A stretch of 10,091 nt of DNA from an uncultured Veillonella sp. (GCA_900549845.1 URPT01000052.1:1-10091), one strand, 5' to 3'. Shown: positions 1 through 8,222, counted from the first letter of the stretch. The notes: generated by a model from the letters alone, not told the origin. Numbers and translations: made by a program.

Positions 1-494
1 TCTATATCAAGGGCGACAACGGTACCAGCCTCGCCGCGAATTCGAGAGGATGCATCTTCTACAGTAATATCACTTGTGGATTGACCATCGATAGCAATAA
101 TATGATCACCAGGTTTTATGCCCGCTTTGAAAGCTGGTTGATCTTCCATAATACTAACTGCATATAAACCTTTATCATCATGACCAAGAACCATGCCTAC
201 ACCTGCATAAGTGCCAGATGTTTGCATTTTCATGGATTTAAATTCGTCAGCATCTAAATAAATACTATGGGGCTCTCCCAAAGAGCCAATTAAGCCTTTA
301 AGCATACCATCATAAAGGGTCGCTTTAGACATCGGTGTCATAAAGACTTGACTCGCAGCATAGTAGGCTACAAATAGTCTTGGTAATCCCCAGAATGAAC
401 CAGATAAGTACCAAAACGTGAGCCACATAATAACGATGCCAGAGCCTATATATTTTAATAGGCTCCACAACACCGTACGTGTATCAAATTTCAT
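1..494 (-). CDS. ctpA: S41 family carboxy-terminal processing protease, N-terminal part (cut by window edge)
   Basis: About 164 residues of an S41 (tail-specific/CtpA-CtpB) serine protease can be read from an ATG at 494-492 down to the window edge, with no stop. An N-terminal hydrophobic segment (about residues 15-45) should anchor it in the membrane with the protease outside. Residues 55-95 form the helical leader typical of the family, including the GEPHSIYL stretch equivalent to the usual DPHS motif. A PDZ domain follows from about residue 95 (GTYAGVGMVL, then AGIKPGDHIIAIDG). The catalytic Ser-Lys part lies beyond the window, so activity cannot be judged. The start is one base after the TAA of the M23 hydrolase gene, so translation is probably coupled. 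Known relatives mature or degrade extracytoplasmic proteins, including cell-wall hydrolases. CtpA and CtpB cannot be told apart here, so the symbol is generic. Confidence 0.88.
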   Translation of the reverse strand, partial: MKFDTRTVLWSLLKYIGSGIVIMWLTFWYLSGSFWGLPRLFVAYYAASQVFMTPMSKATLYDGMLKGLIGSLGEPHSIYLDADEFKSMKMQTSGTYAGVGMVLGHDDKGLYAVSIMEDQPAFKAGIKPGDHIIAIDGQSTSDITVEDASSRIRGEAGTVVALDI

Positions 495-495
495 A

Positions 496-1695
496 TTATA
501 AATATCCCATAGGATCAACAGGATCCCCACTTATACGAACTTCAAAATGTACGTGTGGTCCAGTACTATTACCAGTGCTACCAGCATAGGCAATAACTTG
601 ACCTTTAGATACATCTTGTCCTTCAGAGACAGCAAGCTCAGAATTATGACCATAAAGGGTGGACATACCATTACCATGGTCGATAACTACGGCGTAACCA
701 TAGCCACCCATCCATCCAGACCAAACAACAGTACCTCCATCAGCAGCATGAACTGGTGTACCTTCATCAACACCAATATCAATACCGGAATGGTAGATCG
801 TTGTGCCCCAAATTGGATGTGTACGATAACCATAAGGAGAAGTAATTTCACCACTTACAGGCCAACCAAGTTGACCAGATCCTTGAACCCAAGAATAACT
901 TGGTGCAGACTGTTGAGCCGCAGCTGCCGCTGCTGCTTCTGCAGCTGCACGAGCTGCCGCACGTTCAGCTTGGCGAGCTTTCAATAATGCTGTAATTTGA
1001 GCGGACGAAGCATTAAGTTCTTCCACTGCTTGCATCGCCGTAGCACGGTCATTTTGTGCCTTCTGAAGAACCACTTCACGTTCTTTTTTCTTTTGTTCAA
1101 TTTCAGCTTGTTTTGCTACAGCAGCTTTTTCAAGCTCTACTAACTTAGCTCGTGATTGTTCAAGAGCTTGTTTACGTGCCGCAATTTCAGCACGTTCTTT
1201 TTTAATTTCATCGATTAACTTAATATCTGAATCGATAATGCGTTTTAAGATCTCTAATCGATTTGCAAAATCGCTAAAGTCTTTAGATCCAATGACAACA
1301 TCTAAATAACTTAGACGTCCATTGATATAAATATCTCGTACACGCTTATAAAATACGGATTCTCGTCCTTCTAAGCGTTTTTGTGCTTCTGCGAGTAACT
1401 TTTCATTAACAGTAATATCATTTTCAACGACAACACGTTGCTGTTGAATAGATTCTAACTGTTGTTGGGCCTGACGTAATTGCTCTTCAATTTGTCGCAA
1501 CTGTTCAGATACACTTACAATGACAGTCTCTGCATCCGCTTTAATAGAATTTTGTTGATTAACTTGTTGTTGAATTGAATCTAATTGATTCGTTAAATCC
1601 TCATCTTCGGCAACGATATATAGTGGTGTTCCCAGTACCACCATACCTGTTAAAATTGTTGCTACAAGGCGAGATTTGATTGTGTTGTATTTCAT
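496..1695 (-). CDS. Secreted coiled-coil M23 (LytM-type) peptidoglycan endopeptidase, FtsEX partner
   Basis: A predicted extracytoplasmic murein hydrolase of 399 residues; counts below use the 401-residue version from the ATG at 1701. A signal peptide or anchor covers about residues 8-31. A long coiled coil rich in Gln, Glu and Lys spans about 35-245, an Ala-rich linker about 246-263, and a C-terminal M23 domain about 278-401. The zinc and catalytic residues are all present: H304 and D308 (HSGID), H352 (YGH), H383 and H385 (HVHFE). The layout matches EnvC and other FtsEX-dependent proteins, but EnvC has a degenerate LytM domain while this one should cleave peptide cross-links itself. FtsX would be expected to hold the coiled coil and gate the enzyme. 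An ATG at 1701 overlaps the ftsX stop (TAATG), but the AAGGTG at 1704-1709 lies only 2 bases from it and 8 bases from the ATG at 1695, so I prefer the latter. The stop is one base before the S41 protease start. Confidence 0.9.
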   Translation of the reverse strand: MKYNTIKSRLVATILTGMVVLGTPLYIVAEDEDLTNQLDSIQQQVNQQNSIKADAETVIVSVSEQLRQIEEQLRQAQQQLESIQQQRVVVENDITVNEKLLAEAQKRLEGRESVFYKRVRDIYINGRLSYLDVVIGSKDFSDFANRLEILKRIIDSDIKLIDEIKKERAEIAARKQALEQSRAKLVELEKAAVAKQAEIEQKKKEREVVLQKAQNDRATAMQAVEELNASSAQITALLKARQAERAAARAAAEAAAAAAAQQSAPSYSWVQGSGQLGWPVSGEITSPYGYRTHPIWGTTIYHSGIDIGVDEGTPVHAADGGTVVWSGWMGGYGYAVVIDHGNGMSTLYGHNSELAVSEGQDVSKGQVIAYAGSTGNSTGPHVHFEVRISGDPVDPMGYL

Positions 1696-1700
1696 AAACA

Positions 1701-2588
1701 TTACACCTTCATGTATTGTTTTAAAGAAATCGTACTACCAATAGCACCGACTATAATACCGCCACCTAAAATATAGATAGCCACATCATAGAAGAATGGG
1801 AACATTGGTACTAATGGGAAGAATGCTAAGGACTCAGAAACTTCCATGGTAATGAAATGGTAAAACTCACCTACACAAAGTACGGCGATTACAGCCCCAA
1901 CTAAGCCCAACAACATACCTTCAATCAAGAATGGCCAGCGAATAAAACCATTGGTAGCACCAACATATTTCATAATGGCAATTTCTTTACGACGGGCGAA
2001 TACAGTCAAGCGAATTGTATTAGAAATGATGAATAATGTAGCTGCTGCTAAGAATGCGATTAATACAATACCACCAATTCTGATTACTTGAGTAATTCGG
2101 AAAAGTTCTTCTACAATATCTTGACCATAATGTGTACTTTCAACACCTTGGAATGTAGTGGCTAGTTTAGCTGTAGCCTTAACATCACTAGGATTGTCAA
2201 AGGTTAATACATAAGAATTTGGCAATGGATTTACATCGCCTAATGCATTTACCAATTGTTGTTGATCACCAAGGCGTGCTTTGAATTCTTTCATAGCTTG
2301 TTCTTTATTAACAAACTCTAAATGCTTAAGATTTGGTATAGCTTTAATTTGCTTACCTACCGCCATAATTTGGTCAGTTGTTAAACCATCTTTTAAATAG
2401 ATGCTCAATTGAACTTGGTTTTCTAAACTAGATGCCATGTTATTCAAATTGATAACACCGCAAAGGAATACACCAAGCATAAATAAAGATAAAGCCACTG
2501 TAGAAATAGATGCTAACGTCATAAGACCGTTACGCTTCATAGATTTGAGGGCTTCTTTAAAAAAGTATTTCAATGTTCTAGGCTTCAT
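1701..2588 (-). CDS. ftsX: Cell division ABC transporter permease FtsX
   Basis: Integral membrane partner of FtsE; FtsEX uses ATP hydrolysis to control a periplasmic or surface murein hydrolase rather than to move a solute. The protein of 295 residues, the normal size, has the FtsX layout: cytoplasmic N-terminus, TM1 about 26-47, a single large extracytoplasmic domain about 48-165, TM2 about 169-192, then TM3 about 222-243 and TM4 about 265-287. The cytoplasmic FARRKEIAIMKYVGAT stretch (about 197-212) is the typical coupling region of this permease family. A GTG at 2600 would add four residues, but it lies inside the Shine-Dalgarno-like GAGAGGTG, which is 9 bases before the ATG at 2588, so ATG is chosen. 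The gene overlaps the end of ftsE by 11 bases, and its TAA overlaps an ATG of the hydrolase gene. Confidence 0.95.
   Translation of the reverse strand: MKPRTLKYFFKEALKSMKRNGLMTLASISTVALSLFMLGVFLCGVINLNNMASSLENQVQLSIYLKDGLTTDQIMAVGKQIKAIPNLKHLEFVNKEQAMKEFKARLGDQQQLVNALGDVNPLPNSYVLTFDNPSDVKATAKLATTFQGVESTHYGQDIVEELFRITQVIRIGGIVLIAFLAAATLFIISNTIRLTVFARRKEIAIMKYVGATNGFIRWPFLIEGMLLGLVGAVIAVLCVGEFYHFITMEVSESLAFFPLVPMFPFFYDVAIYILGGGIIVGAIGSTISLKQYMKV
1704..1709 (-). promoter_or_regulatory. Ribosome binding site of the M23 hydrolase gene
   Basis: AAGGTG on the minus strand within the last codons of ftsX. The spacer is two bases to the ATG at 1701 and eight bases to the ATG at 1695, so the second is favoured. 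The two starts differ by only two residues ahead of the signal peptide. Confidence 0.5.
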
Positions 2589-3264
2589 TAATTTCTGCAC
2601 CTCTCATATTATCACTTTGAACGCGACCATCTTTTAGACGAATAACACGTTTATTTAAATACGAAACAAGATCCATATTATGGGTAACCATAATAACAGT
2701 TGTGCCAAAATTATTGATATGCTTAAACAAATCTACAATACCTTTACTTGTATCAGGATCTAAGTTACCAGTCGGTTCATCAGCAATAAGTACAGATGGA
2801 CGATTTACAATAGCGCGAGCAATAGCAACACGTTGTTGTTCACCACCAGACAGATCCTCTGGTAAATCATTTGCTTTATCACTTAAGCCAACAAGTTCTA
2901 GTACATGACTTACCTTTTCCTTAATTACCTTTGGTTTTTCTTCAATTACTTCAAGCGCAAAGGCAATATTTTCTGATACCGTTTTGTTTGGTAATAAACG
3001 GAAATCTTGGAATACAACACCAAGTTTTCTACGTAATTTTGGAATTTTACTACGCTTCATACGCGTAACATCAAAATCATCAACAATGACAGTACCAGAA
3101 TCAGGTACTACTTCATGAGTTAACAATTTAAATAGAGTTGATTTCCCTGCACCGCTGTGACCACAAATGAGGACAAATTCGCCCTCATTTATAGTTAAAC
3201 ACACATCGTCTAATGCAACAGAACCATTATCATAGACTTTACTAACATTCTTAAATTCAATCAT
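2578..3264 (-). CDS. ftsE: Cell division ATP-binding protein FtsE
   Basis: Cytoplasmic ATPase of the FtsEX complex, which links the division machinery to cell-wall hydrolysis. The 228-residue protein is a complete ABC nucleotide-binding domain of usual FtsE length. Visible motifs are Walker A GHSGAGKST (35-43), Q-loop glutamine in VFQDFRLL (Q86), signature LSGGEQQR (138-145), Walker B VLIADEP (158-164) followed by TGNLDP, and the H-loop in VTHN (H195). The IEFKNVSKVY opening and the immediately following ftsX separate it from LolD or macrolide-exporter ATPases, which are otherwise close relatives. The ATG start has an AAGGGG ribosome site about 5 bases upstream. It begins 14 bases after the transketolase C-subunit stop and ends 11 bases inside ftsX. 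Confidence 0.96.
   Translation of the reverse strand: MIEFKNVSKVYDNGSVALDDVCLTINEGEFVLICGHSGAGKSTLFKLLTHEVVPDSGTVIVDDFDVTRMKRSKIPKLRRKLGVVFQDFRLLPNKTVSENIAFALEVIEEKPKVIKEKVSHVLELVGLSDKANDLPEDLSGGEQQRVAIARAIVNRPSVLIADEPTGNLDPDTSKGIVDLFKHINNFGTTVIMVTHNMDLVSYLNKRVIRLKDGRVQSDNMRGAEINEA
2598..2605 (-). promoter_or_regulatory. Ribosome binding site of ftsX
   Basis: GAGAGGTG on the minus strand, nine bases before the ATG at 2588-2586 and within the 3' end of ftsE. The in-frame GTG at 2600 is part of this motif, so it is unlikely to be the start. Confidence 0.7.
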
Positions 3265-3278
3265 GGGATCCCCTTTGA

Positions 3279-4211
3279 TTATTTACGAGTGATTACACGT
3301 TTTACTGCTTCTACAATGTCTTTTGCTGTCAAACCATATTTAGCCATCAATTCTTTTGGCGTACCACTCTCCCCAAATGTATCTTGGACACCAACGAATT
3401 CCATAGGAACAGGCTTATTAGCCACAACAACTTCAGACACAGCAGAACCAAGACCACCAATGATATTATGTTCTTCTGCTGTTACAATAGCACCTGTTTC
3501 AGTAGCTGCTTTTACAATTGCTTCTGCATCGATAGGCTTAATAGATGCCATATTGATAACGCGAGCAGACACATTAGATTCAGCTAAAGTTTTAGCTGCT
3601 TCTACTGCAGGTCCAACCAAAGCACCACAAGCGATAATTGTTACATCAGAACCATCTACTAATGTAGTAGATTTACCAGGTACGAATGTATAACCTTCAG
3701 CTGTAACATCATCTACTCCAGCACGGCCTAAACGAACATATACAGGACCTTCATAAGATGCAGCCCATTCAACTACTGCTTCTGTTTCACGTTCATCTGC
3801 AGGTACTACTACAGTCATATTAGGTAAAGTACGCATACAAGAAATATCTTCCAAGCTTTGATGTGTAGCACCATCTTCACCTACAGTAATACCAGCATGA
3901 GTAGCACATACTTTTACATTCAATTTTGGATAACATACAGCATTCCGAATTTGTTCAAATGCACGACCTGTTGCAAACATAGCAAAGGAAGAAACAAATG
4001 GAATTTTACCTGCTGCTGCAAGTCCGGCACCAACAGAAATCAAGTTTTGTTCTGCAATACCTACATTAAAGAATCGATCAGGGCAGACATTTTTAAATGT
4101 ATCAGTTTTAGTAGATTTAGATAAATCTGCATCTAAAACAATAATATTTGTATTTTCTTTACCAATGCGAGCTAACGCATTACCATATGCTTCACGTGTT
4201 GCTTTACCCAT
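3279..4211 (-). CDS. Transketolase, C-terminal subunit (pyrimidine-binding and C-terminal domains)
   Basis: Second half of a split transketolase, which transfers two-carbon ketol units between sugar phosphates in the non-oxidative pentose phosphate pathway using thiamine diphosphate. The 310-residue protein carries the pyrimidine-binding domain (about 1-165), with the catalytic glutamate in VGIAEQN (E54) that activates the cofactor. The conserved THAGITVGEDGATHQ segment (104-118, including H117) and VVVPADE follow. The C-terminal domain covers about 190-305. Single-chain transketolases are about 650 residues; the two halves here total 588, as in archaeal and many Firmicutes split enzymes. Its ATG shares one base with the stop of the N-terminal subunit (TAATG), which suits equal production of both chains. 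A GGGGG run before the ATG is the ribosome site. DXP synthase is related, but the split form and motif set favour transketolase. Confidence 0.93.
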   Translation of the reverse strand: MGKATREAYGNALARIGKENTNIIVLDADLSKSTKTDTFKNVCPDRFFNVGIAEQNLISVGAGLAAAGKIPFVSSFAMFATGRAFEQIRNAVCYPKLNVKVCATHAGITVGEDGATHQSLEDISCMRTLPNMTVVVPADERETEAVVEWAASYEGPVYVRLGRAGVDDVTAEGYTFVPGKSTTLVDGSDVTIIACGALVGPAVEAAKTLAESNVSARVINMASIKPIDAEAIVKAATETGAIVTAEEHNIIGGLGSAVSEVVVANKPVPMEFVGVQDTFGESGTPKELMAKYGLTAKDIVEAVKRVITRK

Positions 4212-5047
4212 TATTGTACCCCCATAATTTCATTAACAAAGGTTTCACCTTGCTCTGCACTAGGCGCTTTACCATGCCAACCTGCTTGGCCTTCCATTTC
4301 AGCTACGCCTTTACCTTTTACAGTATGCATTACGATACAAGTTGGACCTTCTGTGAAAGCTTTAGCAGATTCAATAGCATTATGAAGTTCATCAAGATCA
4401 TGACCATTGACTTCAATAACATTCCAATTGAAAGCTTTAAATTTCTCAGGAATTGGCAATGGAGAAAGTACTTTAGTAATATCACCATCGATTTGAAGGC
4501 CATTAAAATCAACAAAAGCAGTCAAATTATTGAGTTTATAATGACCAGCAAACATAGCTGCTTCCCATACTTGACCTTCTTCAAGTTCACCATCACCTAG
4601 GATCGTGTAAACGCGATAATCTGCATTATCAATTTTTCCGGCCAATGCCATGCCACATGCGGCAGAAATGCCTTGACCCAAGGAGCCTGTAGACATATCT
4701 ACGCCTGGTATATGTTTCATATCAGGGTGGCCTTGTAACATATGGTCAATTTTACGTAAATTCAAAAGTTCTTCCTTAGGGAAATAGCCTTTTTCTGCCA
4801 ATGTAGCATATAAAGCTGGCGCAGCATGACCTTTAGAAAGAACAAGACGATCTCTATCTGGATCTTTCGGATCTGCAGGATTTACATTCATATCGACATA
4901 GTATAACTGAGCCATTAAGTCAGCAATGGATAAAGACCCTCCTGGATGTCCAGATTTTGCTGCTGTAACAGCTTTCACAATACTAACACGAATAGCTTTT
5001 GCCTTCTCTTGAACTAGTTGTTTAACATCTTGTGTTAATGTAGCCAT
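4211..5047 (-). CDS. Transketolase, N-terminal subunit (thiamine diphosphate-binding domain)
   Basis: First half of the split transketolase; it binds the diphosphate end of thiamine diphosphate and a divalent metal ion. The 278-residue protein shows SGHPGGSLS (32-40), SKGHAAPALYA (71-81), HMLQGHPD (102-109), STGSLGQG (119-126), and the thiamine diphosphate motif beginning GDGE at 151 and ending at N182. These motifs cover substrate phosphate, cofactor and metal binding, so the half appears intact. The ATG at 5047 has a GAGG ribosome site five bases upstream. A 33-base gap, the widest within the cluster, separates it from csaB, so this is the most likely place for an extra promoter, although none is convincing. 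Its position between envelope and division genes has no obvious functional reason. Confidence 0.93.
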   Translation of the reverse strand: MATLTQDVKQLVQEKAKAIRVSIVKAVTAAKSGHPGGSLSIADLMAQLYYVDMNVNPADPKDPDRDRLVLSKGHAAPALYATLAEKGYFPKEELLNLRKIDHMLQGHPDMKHIPGVDMSTGSLGQGISAACGMALAGKIDNADYRVYTILGDGELEEGQVWEAAMFAGHYKLNNLTAFVDFNGLQIDGDITKVLSPLPIPEKFKAFNWNVIEVNGHDLDELHNAIESAKAFTEGPTCIVMHTVKGKGVAEMEGQAGWHGKAPSAEQGETFVNEIMGVQ

Positions 5048-5080
5048 AGAGACCTCACTTTCTGGATCAGATCCAATATA

Positions 5081-6181
5081 TTAATAATCTTTAAGTAATG
5101 AAATAGCGATTTCTGCATTGCGTTGAGAGTTTATACGCAATGCTTCAATACGATCATAAGATGATTGATACTCTTCTCTGGAATTTAAGAGCTTATGACA
5201 TCGCTGATATAGCGCCTCTTCTCTAAGATGTGTCATTGTTCCTATTGGTTCCTGACCGATCATATGTAAGAAGCTTGTAATTTTAGGATCGTAGGAAATA
5301 CCAATAACAGGTTTCCCCATTAAAGAGCTAAATACTAGAGCATGAAGACGTATACCAATCATTAGATCCACATTCCCCGATAAGGATACTTGTTCCTCTG
5401 TAGAGAATGGGCCTTCAAGAACAATAGCCCCCTTTGGCATATAACTAGCGATAATTTTAGCTTCTTTTGTATCCTCTGGATGAGACATAGGAATAAAAAT
5501 AATTTCTACCTCATCTTGCTCTTGTAATCGGCTCAACACATTGGCTAATGATTCACGATATTCTGTATCATCTTTCCAACTACGAACAGCAACACCAATT
5601 CGTTTTGGATTCTCTATAGATTTAGGTAGTTTAGATGTATAGCCTTCTAAAATACGTTTACCAATAGACAAATCTGCCGGTTGCATAGCCAAAACAGCAT
5701 CAGCTGTAACCTCTACATCTTCAATTCCTAAGGACTCTAATTCAGATTTTGAAATAGAATCACGAACTGTAATGGTATCCACAAATCGCAATATAAAGCT
5801 AACAGCTCTTCGTGTAGAGGGACGATTTAAAGGCCCAATACCTTGAGAGTAAAGCATTACCTTTTTTCCCATCATTTTAGCTAAAGCCATAATACTTAAA
5901 TAGTAATATGTATTACGAATACTTGTAGCATCTTGTAAAAGACTGCCTCCACCACTGATCACTAAATCAGAATTGGCAATTGCCTTTAAAATACCAAATG
6001 CGGAAAATGTCCCCACTGCATGAATGTTATGTTTTTTGCTTGTCTCTGTAGGATTACCAGAAATAACCGTAATATGCGCATCTGCTTCCTCTTTGCGAAT
6101 GGCATCGATAATGGCACAAAGCATTGCTTCATCGCCAGCATTACCAAAACCATAATAACCAGAGATAACAATATTACTCAT
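5081..6181 (-). CDS. csaB: Polysaccharide pyruvyl transferase CsaB
   Basis: Predicted cytoplasmic enzyme that adds a pyruvate ketal, from phosphoenolpyruvate, to a sugar of a cell-wall polymer. In Gram-positive bacteria this creates the ligand for SLH-domain surface proteins. Motifs seen in the 366-residue protein include the N-terminal GYYGFGNAGDEAM (about 8-20), SGGGSLLQD (about 76-84), YSQGIGPLNRPS (about 111-122), a conserved VRDSIS, and IGIRLHALVF (about 275-284) with the family histidine, followed by GKPVIGISYDPK. It looks full length. A TTG at 6187 is in frame, but GGGAGG at 6188-6193 sits six bases before the ATG at 6181, so ATG is the start. The gene overlaps the end of the DUF5693 gene by 8 bases, implying coupled translation. 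If the host is a diderm, the acceptor polymer is unclear. Confidence 0.9.
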   Translation of the reverse strand: MSNIVISGYYGFGNAGDEAMLCAIIDAIRKEEADAHITVISGNPTETSKKHNIHAVGTFSAFGILKAIANSDLVISGGGSLLQDATSIRNTYYYLSIMALAKMMGKKVMLYSQGIGPLNRPSTRRAVSFILRFVDTITVRDSISKSELESLGIEDVEVTADAVLAMQPADLSIGKRILEGYTSKLPKSIENPKRIGVAVRSWKDDTEYRESLANVLSRLQEQDEVEIIFIPMSHPEDTKEAKIIASYMPKGAIVLEGPFSTEEQVSLSGNVDLMIGIRLHALVFSSLMGKPVIGISYDPKITSFLHMIGQEPIGTMTHLREEALYQRCHKLLNSREEYQSSYDRIEALRINSQRNAEIAISLLKDY

Positions 6182-8216
6182 GGTCAACCTCCCGCGCTTG
6201 GAACCATTGTGTTACATACATCATGAAACGTACAGCAATGATAAGAAGCAAACCTAAGAGAGCACCAATTAATAAACCATCATATCCACGCATAATAGAC
6301 ATGAATACAGGAGTTCTAATATGACAGAATGTTTCAACCATTGAAGCTATGCCGATAACACCTGCAATAGTTAATAAGAAATGGATTACTGTAGGCCATT
6401 TACGTAAGAATGCAAACGTAGCCAACATTAATGCTGGGTGACCAATAATGAACTCTTTTTCTCTAGGTCTTGCATACAATGTATTTTCAAGGAAACGACG
6501 AAGCATAAGTTCAAATCCTGGTACAGGAACACCTGCTGTATGACCACTGCGGCCAACAAATACCCATGCCACGCCACCAAGAGCAGCCATTACAAAGAAT
6601 ACGTAAAATTTAACATCCATTGTTAAGAATTCAACTACAAATTTCTTTGCTTCTTCTTTAGAGTTAATCATACGACCTTTCCACAAAGGGAAACGTTGTA
6701 AGTACGCGATGATCACCAATACAATTGGAAGTACAAATGTTAACTTAACACCTCTAAAGATAGCAAATTCCATAAAGAATTTCGTATTTCCTAATAAAGA
6801 TGCAATATACATACCGCCAATAGCCGCAAATAATGCAGCAATTACGAGATAAAGCACTGCTAATACGGTAGATTTAATAGCACCTAATGGACGAGCTCCA
6901 TCATAACGACGCCATTCCTCCATCAAGCGAATCATGGCACCTACAGGAGCCATAATAGCACTAGATAAAGCCCAGATTTGAGTAATCAATGTACCACTTG
7001 TAATGATGAATAATACTACAGATACAAGGGAAATGCCAAAGAATGCTACCAATTGTGTATGTTTACACATTGGAACTAACATTTGAGCAACATAAACGAA
7101 TAGCGCAATAGCACCAATCATTGTGATGACTACTAATAAAGGATTTGGCGTATAAGGAGGATAAATATCAGCAGGACCGAATTCATAACCTTTAGTAGAT
7201 AATTTTTCAGTGGTCATCCCAATATAGTTAATAGTTGTTTGTAATACTGTTTCATTGTTTACACCTGTTTCATACATAGGGAATAAGTTAAAACGAATAT
7301 TACGTTCAATATCACTAATATAGAATCGTTGAGCTGCTTCTTCTGGAGTGATTTTCTTTAATTCATCCTTAGCAATTGTATATACACGGCCCACACTATA
7401 ATTATCTTTAGCAGCCATTTCCAAGAAACCTTGTTGTGGCTCATATTGAAGTTGGTTAACGGCTTCAATACCAACTAGAGGAATATGATTCTTATGTAAT
7501 AGTTCTAATGTTTCATCCGTTAAATCAGGAGCTCCTAGGGCCTCTTTACCAGCAAAGATCATGCCTGTTACATGTGGAATTCCTTCAAGACGCTTAAACA
7601 CATATTGGAGGTCATCTGATGTTACATTTCTGTAGTTTGTAGGACGAACTATAACATTAAATCCACGATTAGCAACTTCTTGAGCTTGTAGCTTGGAAAT
7701 ACCAAGATTCATTTTTAGATAGCTATCAGCGGTAGCACCATATAATTCAAGGACCGGACCAATACTAGTATTAAGCTCTTTAACTTTATCTTTACCAATA
7801 CGATGATACAAGTCTTCGCGAATTTCTTTATAATAGCCTTCTTTACCTGAAATTAATGCTACATAGGTTGCACCATTTTTAACGGATGCCCCATTAATAC
7901 GCACTGCATCCATCTCTTCGGAGCTTAACACCTTAACTTGACCTGCATCTTTAGCTTTTTCTAAGGTACGATCATAAATGGCAAATGCTGTTACACCTGC
8001 ATTACGAAGTGCATCAAAAGCCTCTTGTTGACTACGCTTTTCAAAGGCATTAGCTCTTAGAACAGCATCATAATCTACGATATTTTCAATATGATTTTGA
8101 GATTTTTCAATCTGATGGCGTTCAAATACCAAATATAAAGAGGATACAAGTCCCACGATAATACAGAGTATTAGAATCCAAGAGTACTTACTTTTTTGTG
8201 TATTCCGATGATTCAC
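6174..8216 (-). CDS. DUF5693 family polytopic membrane protein
   Basis: A 680-residue membrane protein that I recognise as DUF5693-like; its function is unknown. One N-terminal transmembrane helix (about 12-31) is followed by a soluble, probably extracytoplasmic domain (about 32-355) with alternating strand and helix character. That domain ends with RVYTIAKDELKK (277-288) and ERNIRFNLF (304-312). The rest (about 359-668) holds roughly eight hydrophobic segments, with a conserved-looking loop RPREKEFIIGHP (583-594). The start is GTG, supported by AAAGGA six bases upstream; no closer ATG fits. It begins 12 bases after the LmeA-like gene and its end overlaps csaB by 8 bases. I infer a role with CsaB in export or modification of an envelope polymer, by analogy with csaA, the membrane-protein gene paired with csaB in Bacillus; no catalytic motif was identified. 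Confidence 0.8.
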   Translation of the reverse strand: MNHRNTQKSKYSWILILCIIVGLVSSLYLVFERHQIEKSQNHIENIVDYDAVLRANAFEKRSQQEAFDALRNAGVTAFAIYDRTLEKAKDAGQVKVLSSEEMDAVRINGASVKNGATYVALISGKEGYYKEIREDLYHRIGKDKVKELNTSIGPVLELYGATADSYLKMNLGISKLQAQEVANRGFNVIVRPTNYRNVTSDDLQYVFKRLEGIPHVTGMIFAGKEALGAPDLTDETLELLHKNHIPLVGIEAVNQLQYEPQQGFLEMAAKDNYSVGRVYTIAKDELKKITPEEAAQRFYISDIERNIRFNLFPMYETGVNNETVLQTTINYIGMTTEKLSTKGYEFGPADIYPPYTPNPLLVVITMIGAIALFVYVAQMLVPMCKHTQLVAFFGISLVSVVLFIITSGTLITQIWALSSAIMAPVGAMIRLMEEWRRYDGARPLGAIKSTVLAVLYLVIAALFAAIGGMYIASLLGNTKFFMEFAIFRGVKLTFVLPIVLVIIAYLQRFPLWKGRMINSKEEAKKFVVEFLTMDVKFYVFFVMAALGGVAWVFVGRSGHTAGVPVPGFELMLRRFLENTLYARPREKEFIIGHPALMLATFAFLRKWPTVIHFLLTIAGVIGIASMVETFCHIRTPVFMSIMRGYDGLLIGALLGLLLIIAVRFMMYVTQWFQAREVDHE
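6188..6193 (-). promoter_or_regulatory. Ribosome binding site of csaB
   Basis: GGGAGG on the minus strand, six bases before the ATG at 6181-6179 and inside the last codons of the DUF5693 gene. It immediately abuts the alternative TTG at 6187, which would leave no spacer, so it selects the ATG. Confidence 0.8.
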
Positions 8217-8222
8217 GATAAA

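Noticed and set aside
900..965. GCN-rich repeat-like stretch
   Set aside because: It encodes the Ala-rich linker of the M23 hydrolase (AAARAAAEAAAA) with mixed Ala codons, so it is a protein feature rather than a DNA repeat array.
4148..4600. Plus-strand open frame of 150 codons
   Set aside because: It lies antisense to the conserved transketolase genes across both, has unnatural composition (Cys, Phe, Tyr and His rich) and no ribosome site was seen. It is a shadow, as are the other plus-strand frames (for example 547-987 and 3289-3693).
5063..5075. Perfect 13-base palindrome (TGGATC A GATCCA) in the gap before the transketolase N-subunit gene
   Set aside because: It could form only a five-pair stem with a three-base loop in RNA, has no T-run, and is short enough to be chance. 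It is not supported as a terminator or operator.
5076..5110. AT-rich stretch with TAATAT that could be a -10 box for the transketolase genes
   Set aside because: No acceptable -35 box lies 16-18 bases upstream, and such hexamers are common in low-GC DNA.
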